Assembly (NCBI GenBank): GCA_900546515.1
Contig: URDG01000001.1
Coordinates: 116,542-180,541 of the forward strand
Length of the DNA: 64,000 nucleotides
From: an uncultured Eubacteriales bacterium
GTDB taxonomy: Bacteria > Bacillota > Clostridia > Oscillospirales > Oscillospiraceae
Reading direction: 5' to 3'
This document shows, in pieces, positions 30,854 to 39,133 of this stretch (positions within the stretch are counted from its first letter, which is position 1; each line of letters opens with the position of its first letter). The translations under genes and the position numbers were made by a program. The notes under the pieces are model-generated. The model searched no databases and was not told the DNA's origin. It saw only the letters and a program-made list of their open reading frames with translations.

Positions 30854-33800
30854 TTACTCGACGACCATCTTACCGTCTGCACCAAACTCATAACTTGCTT
30901 CCTTCATCAAGCCATTAGTCTTGGTAATCCAATATTTCTGGCCGTGGACAACTTCTCCGCTTGTCTTGACATAGTAGTAGCTGCCTTTGATATTGATCAG
31001 GCCTGCATAATATCTGCTGCCGTCCTTGTAGTAGTACAGGCTGCCATCTTCTTCAACTATGCCGTCTTTTACCAAATCTCTGAGGATCATCTTGCCATCG
31101 TTGTCGAACTGATATGTACCCTGCTTTATTGGCACACCATTTATTGTTATACCGTTGGTCTCCGTGATCCAGTAGCTCATACCGCAGACAAGCTTTCCGC
31201 TTAAAGTTCTCGCATAATAATAGCTGCCATCATATTCAAATAATCCACGTCCGGTCTTAACGCCATCAACAAAGTAATACAGTCCGTCAGCGCTGTCAGC
31301 CTGCTGAATACCTTGTTTATCAGTATCCTTATCATGGACAATTATACCGTCATCTCCGGGGACATACCAGATGTTTGCGGGCAAATTAAGTCCGTTTCTA
31401 TATTCTTCAGTGAATCTTAATATCTGACGATTTTCACTGTAAACAACTGCTTTACCCTCATCTTCACTATCGAAGAAGTAGTAGTCCTTAACGCCATCCG
31501 TTATCACAAGCTGGAGTCCGGCATTGACATTGACTTTGCCGTTTTCCACCCAATAGATAGCGCTGCCGTCATTGATGGGGCCGGTATGATCGCTCTTGAA
31601 GGAACCTGTATTCTCGTCAAACAGATAGCGTCCCGTTGCTGCGGAACCATCCTGTGCGGGTATCTCGCCCGACAGGCCCTTAACAACATAGCTGCTCTCA
31701 TCGAAATAGTACCACGCGCCGTCTATCTGTTTCCAACCGGGGACGGCCTTTATGCCATCAGCCAGATACGTTCTGCCGTTGGCATCATCAAGCCAGCCGG
31801 TGAAAACATACTGTGCGGTATATTCGGTGCCCTGTGCCGGGGTCTTGTTGGGAAGCTCGGGGCTCCAGCCAGTGAACTTGAATACGCCGGTATAGCTTGC
31901 GCCGTCAAGCTGCTTGGCACTTATGCTGATCTCTGTGGGAATCACGGGAACGTCAATCGCAGCATCGCACTTCGACGTGATGGTTGCACTTGCATCTTCA
32001 TAATCTGCGTCCTTGTAATTGAAGGTCAGGGTTATATCATTCGCAGAATAGTGTGCGTACAGCGTCAACGCGGCCTTGGGCATCACATATCCATCAAGGT
32101 CGATCGCTTCGCCGTCGCCAAGCGCACCCGTGCGCCATTCAAGCGTGTAGCCGGGTTTGGATTCCTGCGCAGATATATATGACTTGAGCAGACTGCCCCA
32201 AGGCACATTGATGCCATCGCTTATATACGCGCTGCCATCGTCAGTCAGCAGTGTCAGTTTATATTCTGCATTTTTCCACTGAGCAACAACTGAAAGATCA
32301 TGCGCAGGCATTGTAACATTTGCGGATGCGGCCAGCGTAGGATACTTAGTATCACTGCTGTCCACCCAGCCATCGAAAACATAGTCAGCTCTCGCGGGAT
32401 CTTCAACATCTATGACGCTGCCGAATGTTACATTGCTCTCCCTGCTCTTAGAACCGTCACCATAGTCGAGCACGAGCCTGAAAGTCTTCGGGGTCTCGGT
32501 GTAATATGCCGTGTAGACCGCTTCACCGGAAACTGTGGCGCCATCTGCAAGGATATTGCCACTTGCATCCTTCCATCCGGCGAATGTGTAGCTGTAGCCG
32601 TCACCGTCGGGTCTCGTCGGAGTAACACCGGTGTATTTGAGCGTAGAGCCATACTCTGCATTTTCCCGCTCGATCACAGTTCCATCATAGTTATTCCATG
32701 TAATCAGGCATGTATCCGGGATCCATTTTGCCGTGAGCATAAGATCTTCAGCAGGCATGGTATTGCTCTCAAACCTGGTCTCTTCGATATACCAGCCGCC
32801 GAAGGTATAACCGGTCCTGCTTGGACTCGGAAGAGTGATCGTCGAATTATAGTCTGCTGTAATACTTTCAGTCATCGGGCCTCCGTTGCCGTTAAAGCTT
32901 ATCGTATACTTATTGACCGTCCAGAAACCGTACAACTCAATATTTCCGGCAGGCATGGTATCCGGCAGAGTATAAGACTTTGTATATTCTGCATCGCTAT
33001 ACCAACCCTTGAAAGTATAGCCGGTCTTATCGGCACGTATATTTACATCAGCTATATTAGCGCCATACGTGACAGAATACGTCTCAAGGTCATTTATCCT
33101 GCCGTGAACCGTTATCGTGTAGGTATTGATCACAAATTTGGCATTCAGCTCAATATTTCCAGCAGGCATGAGTCCGCCAGCCGGAATGCCGTCCCATCCG
33201 GTGAATGTATAGCCTTCAAGCACAGGTGTATATTCTTCTATGCTGCTGTTGATCTCAGCACCGCAGTGTAATTCAACAGTGTGCCAAACAGCCCCATTAA
33301 CCTTCAGCGTTACCGCAAAGTTTATAGCGCTGAACTTTGCGTTTATGGTGATATCCTCAGCGGGCATGTGTATAAGATCTGTATCCCAGCCGGTAAAGTT
33401 GTACCCCTCCTTGGAAGGAGCTGCGGGCGCAGGTATTGGCTGGCCATATGTCACATCTTTTTCTTCATACACTTTACCGTCAACATAGAACGTAGCCTTA
33501 TAGGTGTTCGGCGTCATCTTTGCATAAAGGACAATGTCGCTTGCCGGCATGGTATCGGGATAGGTATATTTGTCTCCGGTGCAGCCGCTATTATCATACC
33601 AGCCGCCGAACGTATGTCCGGTAATTTCAGGAGTACCCGTGTACTTATCGTCATCGCTTATATTATCACCGAAGTGCTTGACACCAGACTCATGTATCTT
33701 TTCGCCGTTTACCATATATATGATACGGTACTCTTTTTGCGTCCAGCTGGCATAAAGTGTGAGGTCTTTGCTTGCACTAAACTTAACGCCGGGAAGATAT

Positions 33801-36800
33801 ACAAGTTTACCGTCTCCATCGACCCAGCCGTTGAAGGTCCAGCCTTCCTTTGTGAGTGTCGGCGCAGTAACTGTATCACCGTGAGAATATGTGCCGCCCT
33901 CAACCTCCGTGTCATTATCCATAAACTTCAGGCTGTATTGATTAGATCTCCACTTTGCGGCCAGAGTGAGGTTTTCGGCAGGCATTGTTTCGGGGATTTC
34001 AGCATAGGTCGTTTCGTTTTCGCCTGTTATCATCCAGCCGTCGAAGGTGTATCCCTCTCTCACGCCGCAGTCGAACTGACTGCTGTCTATCGTGTCGCCA
34101 AACTTAAGACCGGTTATTACAGTGGACACACCTTCCTCGCGTACAACAGTTATCGTGAAGTAACGTGTTGTCTCCTCATACTGTGCTGTATATGTACGCT
34201 CGCTTGCATCTTCTATTTTCTCCGGTACAGGATTCCAGCCGGTGAATGTATAAACCGTGGTTGCTGTCGGGGCCTTTGACGGAGTACCCGTATATTGGGG
34301 TATTGTGCCGTAGTCAACGTAGGCTACTACGTTCTTCTCCGGGTCATTTTCATCAATTACCCATGTAACCTTGTGCTGCGTGGTGCTCTCATTGAACACT
34401 GCCGTATAGGTCGTATCAGCATCAGCAGCAGTGGGTTCAGGCTGCCAGTGATCAAAGGTATACGTACGTTTCACGGTTACTTCCACAAGACTATCGGTAT
34501 TGGAATACGCAGGAATAGAGCCCTTTGTAACATAAACAACTTCTGATGTAGTTTCCTTACTGGAAGGCCAAGTTATTTCCCAAGTGATCTTTACGCCTGT
34601 ACGCGGGATCTCCTCGCCCTTCTTAAGAAGAGTGTTGCACACTGAGCAGTAAGTATCGCCGGTATAACCGTTCTCAGAAAGGGTCGCTTCTTTCGCGTTA
34701 CGAATTTCCTCCGTGTGACCCTTTGCGGGAACCACGGTCTGAGCGACGAGAACCTCGTTGCAGACGGAGCAGTGCTTGCCCTCGGTCTTGCCCGTCTCCG
34801 TGCACGTTGCTTCTACCGCCGCGTCTATGACTTCCGTGTGACCCGTTGCGGGAATCTCAGTCTGAGCGACGAGAACTTTGTTGCAGACAGAGCAGTGCTT
34901 GCCCTCAGTCTTGCCCGGCTTCGTGCACGTTGCTTCTACCGCCGCGTCTGTCACTGTAACATGACCCTTTTTGGGGATAACGGTCAAGCCGGAAAGAGTG
35001 GCACCGCAGACTGAGCATTTTGTTCCGGCTTCATAACCGGCCTCAGTGCAAGTAGCAGGCTTCCCAGGCACCTCAACTGAAGTATGGCCTGTTGCCGAGA
35101 TTGCTTCAGTTTTTGTTTCATTGCACACTGTGCATGTGTAGGTCTTTACGCCGTCCTCGGTGCAGGTCGCAGCCGTTGTAACCTTACCTTCGTCCCAAGA
35201 GTGACCCTTTGCGGGAATCTCAGTCTGAACAACGATAACCTCATTGCAGACGGAGCAGTGCTTGCCCTCGGTCTTGCCCGGAGTTGTGCATGTTGCTTCT
35301 ACTGCCGGGTCTATCACTTCCGTATGGCCCGTTGCGAGGATGCCCTCGCCATCAGCAATTTTTTCGCCGCAAGTCTTGCAGTAAGTATCACCAGTGTAGC
35401 CTTTTTCGGTGCAGGTTGCAGCCTTGGCACCACGGACTTCGGTCTCACCATGTGCACATTTCCACTGTGCATAGAGGGTAATATTTTCCGTTAAAGCAAC
35501 TTTAGTTCCAGCAGCATAAGCTGTACCGGGATTATCAGTGGTCGGTGCTGCCGCAGTGTTCCATCCGGTAAATGTATAGCCCTCGCGTGTGAAGGTATTG
35601 GCGCTGATGGTTACTTCAGTTCCCTTTTTAACCGTCTGCGCATCCATAGTGCCGGTGCCGCCGTTTGCGCCATAGGTAACAGTTACAGCCTCAGCCCAAT
35701 TTGCATAAAGGGTAATATGAATTCCTTTTTCCTCGAGCTGGCCAGCGGTAAGTGTGAAGCGGTCTTTATCAAGGAAATCATCTGTACCGCTGTCTACAGA
35801 AAATGCCCAGCCGGTAAACATGTACCCATCTTTTGTGAATGTGCATGCAGGCAGAGAATTATCGGCTGCCGGAACTACACCGTTTACGATATCATAAACC
35901 ACAGGCTCCATAGCATCGGCGCCGCCGTTTGCGTCAAACGAGACCTCGACCGCCTGTTTCCACAGCGCATAAAGATCTATAGAGCTGTTATACTTCTCGC
36001 CCTCATTCGCTTTGAAGATATCCTCTGTTATCTCCGCGCCGTCGGCAAGATCCGCCTTTTCAGCGGTATCCGACTTGCCCCAGCCAACAAAAAGCTGATA
36101 TTCTCCATCTCTATTAAACGGGGATACGCCATTTGTAGTTGTTTCTTTCTGAATAGTCGCGATAGTATCGAGTTTTGCACCCTTAAAGTCTGTTATCTCC
36201 TGCTTATAAACATTATCAACAGGTGCTCCGCCTTTTTCATAGTTTGCATGGAAAATCACGCTCCATGCTTCTCCGCCCCAGAAGCCATTGACATAGTTAA
36301 TGGTATCGCCGGCGCTTGCGGTCGCGGTTTCGGTGTAGGTTCCGTTTGCATTATGCAGCTTGGCAGCGGTGATGGGGATGGTCACCGCACTATTGCCATT
36401 TGCATTATACTGATAGGTTGCGGTCGCCGTGCCAGGTGTGCCCTGCTGAATGTACTTGCCGGTGCCATTGCTGGAGCAGATATCTGCACTGCCATTGGTA
36501 GTGTAGATGGCGCCAATAGCCGTTACGCTGCCGTTCACATCCATCTTCGCATCAACCAAGTCTTTATCGGAGCGGTTGTATGCCTTACCCGGCGCATAGG
36601 CCACAGACTTAAACTTGCAAGGACCCCAGACGAAGTTGTCGGAGTTCCACTCATCGCTGTCATAGAAATAGATATTCTTCCCGCTTGCAACCGTCAGACC
36701 AGCGCCCTCCGCAATATTGACCTCAACGCCCGCCAGCAGTGCCGCGTCCTGATTGATGGTCACATTTCCGGACTGGATATTGATGGTGATGTTGTTGGTG

Positions 36801-38338
36801 ATAGGCAGTACGTAGCTTGCAGAGTTGACATTCATGCTCGCAAGCTTTAGCGACAACGTGTTCAATGCCGCCTCGCCGTTTACTGTGAATACAAGGCGAT
36901 CCGTCTTTTCATCGTAATCCTTAGTAAAGCTACCGGATTCCACTTTGAACATACCGGTGTCGCCAATGAAATTAATAGCAGTAGTATATGTGCTCTTCAT
37001 TGCATAAACGCCGCTATAAACCTGTTCGTTAGCGCCGGCATTCAACGTCAAGGGAACTTCGATGTTTTGTACGAAGTACTGCGAAAATGGGAACACCCCA
37101 TGGCCCATGCCGGAAGATGCGCCGCCGCCGCGGAAGTCTGCAATCTGATAGAATTCGTACACCGTAGCGCCGGATTCCGCCAGAACAGAGCCGCTGCCGG
37201 AGATAAAGCCCCATGCATAGAGATTACCGCCGTTCTTGACCGTGATGGAACTATTGTCCGCCATTTTGATGTATCCATAATCACCAACGGGACGTCCCTG
37301 CTCACTACCGCCAGCAGCAAAATATCTGCCGCCCAGGCTGATGGCGCCATTGACGGTAATGGACGTGCCTTCGCTCATCGTCAGCGTCCGGAAAGGATTA
37401 GACGCGGGAGTCGTCCGAATCGCCGCAGGAGCATCCGTATACAGTGTCCCTGCCGCGTCGAAGGGGATCAACAGCGTGATTCCCGCCGGGATGGTATAAG
37501 TACCGCTGATTGAGCCATCAGTAGCCAAGGTAATCTTGGACTGGCCGTTTGCCTGTGCATAGGAAACCGCATCACCCAAATCGTCAAACCGCTGGCCGCC
37601 GGTTTCAAACAGGGCCGCCGTTTTACTTGCGAACCGCGCTGTGATGGTGCAGTCGCTTTCAATGTTCAGCGCAGCCTTTGCAGACGTGCTGATATATTTC
37701 CCGTTAGAAGCATTATACCAGCCCATGAACTGATAACCAGCCGCCGGGGTTGCTACCACATTATAAGCAGTCATGGCGCTTTGCGTTTTGCTGTATTCCT
37801 CGGTAATGGTGTTTCCGTCTACTGTATAAGTACCGTTTTCAGCAGGCTGGAAAGTCACAGTCGCAGTAACGTCGCTTACCAGAACCACATTGGTAAGGGT
37901 AATCTTAGTGGCAACAGTACTGCCGGATTTGATGTATACTTTAACGGACTCGTTTGCTGCCAGTTCCTTGGTAAAACTGGCACCCGAAGAAACTTCTTTA
38001 CCATCCACCTGAATCGTTCCGCTATTTTGCTCAATAGCATAGTCAAAGGAAAGGGTCGCTGTTGTCGACTTCTTATTTATAATTGTCAGTGTGGATATAT
38101 AGGATGTATCGCTGCATGTTCCGCCTGTGCTGGTAACTGAACCGGTAATGGTTGTACCCGTGGCCGTCCATGCATCATCTGCGTCACCAGTAAAACTTAG
38201 TCCAATGTTCTCATCGGCCAGACCGGTCACGGTGCCGCTGATCACTGCATAGGCCGGAATCTCAAATGCAGGCAGAAGTGACAGCACCATGAGAAATGCA
38301 AGGGTAAGTGACAGAAAACGCTTTATAACAGTTTTCAT
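30854..38338 (-). CDS. Giant secreted B-repeat surface protein (2494 aa)
   Basis: A probable adhesin with 2494 residues. A signal peptide (1-31, ending PAYA) is followed by a beta-rich region to about 700. InlB-type B-repeats (patterns like YTFTGW, LYAKW) occupy about 700-950 and 1250-2180. Between them, about 960-1245, lie tandem Cys/His-rich repeats. The C-terminal 300 residues are aromatic cell-wall-binding-type repeats (GWKQIDGAWYYFDE, GSYYYVKTSGEVVHGQKYW). There is no LPXTG motif or membrane anchor, so attachment probably uses the C-terminal repeats. The start overlaps the Lgt-like gene (ATGA). The ligand is unknown. Confidence 0.88.
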   Translation of the reverse strand: MKTVIKRFLSLTLAFLMVLSLLPAFEIPAYAVISGTVTGLADENIGLSFTGDADDAWTATGTTITGSVTSTGGTCSDTSYISTLTIINKKSTTATLSFDYAIEQNSGTIQVDGKEVSSGASFTKELAANESVKVYIKSGSTVATKITLTNVVLVSDVTATVTFQPAENGTYTVDGNTITEEYSKTQSAMTAYNVVATPAAGYQFMGWYNASNGKYISTSAKAALNIESDCTITARFASKTAALFETGGQRFDDLGDAVSYAQANGQSKITLATDGSISGTYTIPAGITLLIPFDAAGTLYTDAPAAIRTTPASNPFRTLTMSEGTSITVNGAISLGGRYFAAGGSEQGRPVGDYGYIKMADNSSITVKNGGNLYAWGFISGSGSVLAESGATVYEFYQIADFRGGGASSGMGHGVFPFSQYFVQNIEVPLTLNAGANEQVYSGVYAMKSTYTTAINFIGDTGMFKVESGSFTKDYDEKTDRLVFTVNGEAALNTLSLKLASMNVNSASYVLPITNNITINIQSGNVTINQDAALLAGVEVNIAEGAGLTVASGKNIYFYDSDEWNSDNFVWGPCKFKSVAYAPGKAYNRSDKDLVDAKMDVNGSVTAIGAIYTTNGSADICSSNGTGKYIQQGTPGTATATYQYNANGNSAVTIPITAAKLHNANGTYTETATASAGDTINYVNGFWGGEAWSVIFHANYEKGGAPVDNVYKQEITDFKGAKLDTIATIQKETTTNGVSPFNRDGEYQLFVGWGKSDTAEKADLADGAEITEDIFKANEGEKYNSSIDLYALWKQAVEVSFDANGGADAMEPVVYDIVNGVVPAADNSLPACTFTKDGYMFTGWAFSVDSGTDDFLDKDRFTLTAGQLEEKGIHITLYANWAEAVTVTYGANGGTGTMDAQTVKKGTEVTISANTFTREGYTFTGWNTAAAPTTDNPGTAYAAGTKVALTENITLYAQWKCAHGETEVRGAKAATCTEKGYTGDTYCKTCGEKIADGEGILATGHTEVIDPAVEATCTTPGKTEGKHCSVCNEVIVVQTEIPAKGHSWDEGKVTTAATCTEDGVKTYTCTVCNETKTEAISATGHTSVEVPGKPATCTEAGYEAGTKCSVCGATLSGLTVIPKKGHVTVTDAAVEATCTKPGKTEGKHCSVCNKVLVAQTEIPATGHTEVIDAAVEATCTETGKTEGKHCSVCNEVLVAQTVVPAKGHTEEIRNAKEATLSENGYTGDTYCSVCNTLLKKGEEIPRTGVKITWEITWPSSKETTSEVVYVTKGSIPAYSNTDSLVEVTVKRTYTFDHWQPEPTAADADTTYTAVFNESTTQHKVTWVIDENDPEKNVVAYVDYGTIPQYTGTPSKAPTATTVYTFTGWNPVPEKIEDASERTYTAQYEETTRYFTITVVREEGVSTVITGLKFGDTIDSSQFDCGVREGYTFDGWMITGENETTYAEIPETMPAENLTLAAKWRSNQYSLKFMDNDTEVEGGTYSHGDTVTAPTLTKEGWTFNGWVDGDGKLVYLPGVKFSASKDLTLYASWTQKEYRIIYMVNGEKIHESGVKHFGDNISDDDKYTGTPEITGHTFGGWYDNSGCTGDKYTYPDTMPASDIVLYAKMTPNTYKATFYVDGKVYEEKDVTYGQPIPAPAAPSKEGYNFTGWDTDLIHMPAEDITINAKFSAINFAVTLKVNGAVWHTVELHCGAEINSSIEEYTPVLEGYTFTGWDGIPAGGLMPAGNIELNAKFVINTYTITVHGRINDLETYSVTYGANIADVNIRADKTGYTFKGWYSDAEYTKSYTLPDTMPAGNIELYGFWTVNKYTISFNGNGGPMTESITADYNSTITLPSPSRTGYTFGGWYIEETRFESNTMPAEDLMLTAKWIPDTCLITWNNYDGTVIERENAEYGSTLKYTGVTPTRPDGDGYSYTFAGWKDASGNILADGATVSGEAVYTAYYTETPKTFRLVLDYGDGSKSRESNVTFGSVIDVEDPARADYVFDGWVDSSDTKYPTLAASANVTMPAHDLSVVAQWKNAEYKLTLLTDDGSAYISDGINVPWGSLLKSYISAQESKPGYTLEWRTGALGDGEAIDLDGYVMPKAALTLYAHYSANDITLTFNYKDADYEDASATITSKCDAAIDVPVIPTEISISAKQLDGASYTGVFKFTGWSPELPNKTPAQGTEYTAQYVFTGWLDDANGRTYLADGIKAVPGWKQIDGAWYYFDESSYVVKGLSGEIPAQDGSAATGRYLFDENTGSFKSDHTGPINDGSAIYWVENGKVNVNAGLQLVITDGVKDYYFFDSEDEGKAVVYSENRQILRFTEEYRNGLNLPANIWYVPGDDGIIVHDKDTDKQGIQQADSADGLYYFVDGVKTGRGLFEYDGSYYYARTLSGKLVCGMSYWITETNGITINGVPIKQGTYQFDNDGKMILRDLVKDGIVEEDGSLYYYKDGSRYYAGLINIKGSYYYVKTSGEVVHGQKYWITKTNGLMKEASYEFGADGKMVVE
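34600..35460 (-). repeat. Tandem Cys/His repeats inside the B-repeat gene
   Basis: About six coding repeats of roughly 45 residues, each with an ATCT-type segment, a CSVC or CTVC pair and a closing KGH or TGH. DNA copies near 34,730-34,950 and 35,210-35,330 are nearly identical, so recent duplication is likely. The repeats are in frame and lack spacers, so they are not a CRISPR array. Confidence 0.8.
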
Positions 38339-39024
38339 TTTCTTCTTTCCTTCCCAAGTTTATTTTTCTTTGCCGTAAATTCAAAATATATGCTCAATCC
38401 TAACGCGAGGGAAATTAGCGACCATATATGTGCCGGATGAATTCCCGAATAACTCGACTGCCTGAACCATTCGATAATAAAGCGGAATACACCGTATGCA
38501 ATCATGTAGAGCGGGTATGCCGTACCCGGCGCTTTTGTCTTTAAAATTCTGCCGCCAAGCCATATAAGGAGCACGACGTAAAATACGATCTCAAGCTCAC
38601 GCGTCGGCCAATAAAGCGTTGTGCCTTTAATTAGCAGGCCAGAACAGCAGCCGGAAATAAGGCAATTTATACGCGCACACATGAGTGTGAAAATTATACA
38701 GACTGTAAAAACATCAAAAACATCAGCCATTTTTCTCTTTGTCAGTTTCGCAAAGAGAAAATAGTAAAGCGGCATAAAAAACACACCGCCAAAGAGGCTC
38801 ATATTTCCTGCGTTTGACATATCAAACCCAGTCTCAGCAACAGCAAACACTTTAACGCAAAGCACACCGCACGCAGTATGCAGAACGCTTGCCAATAGTG
38901 CAGTTATGCGGTCGATTTTCAAGCGGTTGTTAAGCTTATACAGCCAGATATAGCCAGCAACGGTTGCAGTAGCAAGGAGCAGGACAAGCGTATGCTCACC
39001 TAGCCACGAAAGCAGCGCAGTCAA
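38335..39024 (-). CDS. Lgt-like (prolipoprotein diacylglyceryl transferase family) membrane protein
   Basis: A 229-residue polytopic membrane protein with about seven hydrophobic segments and Lgt-like motifs: MSLFGGVFFMPL (75-86) at the HGGL position, CARINCLISGCCSG (116-129) at the essential-Arg GRxxN region, WPTRELEI (139-146) at PTQLYE, and GVFRFIIEWFR (178-188) with the second essential Arg. It is shorter than housekeeping Lgt (about 260-290). The start is TTG 39024 (or CTG 39030) after GAGGAAG. It overlaps the adhesin gene by 4 nt. Lipid transfer to a surface substrate is inferred only. Confidence 0.72.
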   Translation of the reverse strand: MTALLSWLGEHTLVLLLATATVAGYIWLYKLNNRLKIDRITALLASVLHTACGVLCVKVFAVAETGFDMSNAGNMSLFGGVFFMPLYYFLFAKLTKRKMADVFDVFTVCIIFTLMCARINCLISGCCSGLLIKGTTLYWPTRELEIVFYVVLLIWLGGRILKTKAPGTAYPLYMIAYGVFRFIIEWFRQSSYSGIHPAHIWSLISLALGLSIYFEFTAKKNKLGKERRK

Positions 39025-39059
39025 AGGCAGTCACTTCCTCACGTATGGTCACTAAAGTT

Positions 39060-39115
39060 TTCTCCGCGGCGACAACTGCCCATTGAAGGAGAGAGGGCAG
39101 CTGCTGCCGGGAGAA
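39060..39115 (-). repeat. Long hairpin between the two surface-protein genes
   Basis: On the minus strand TTCTCC (39115-39110) pairs with GGAGAA (39065-39060), and CAGCTGCCC (39103-39095) with GGGCAGTTG (39081-39073). One pair is G-U only on the minus strand, which supports an mRNA hairpin. No U-run follows. Confidence 0.6.
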
Positions 39116-39133
39116 TTTAAAAGGAGTGTAGAA

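Noticed and set aside
34600..35460. Regularly spaced DNA repeats that look CRISPR-like at first sight
   Set aside because: The repeats are in frame, contiguous and encode conserved Cys/His units. There are no unique spacers and no cas genes.
31586..36850. Several long plus-strand open frames opposite the B-repeat adhesin gene
   Set aside because: They lie antisense to a gene with a signal peptide and clear domains, carry no domain or ribosome binding site of note, and arise from codon bias of the repeats.
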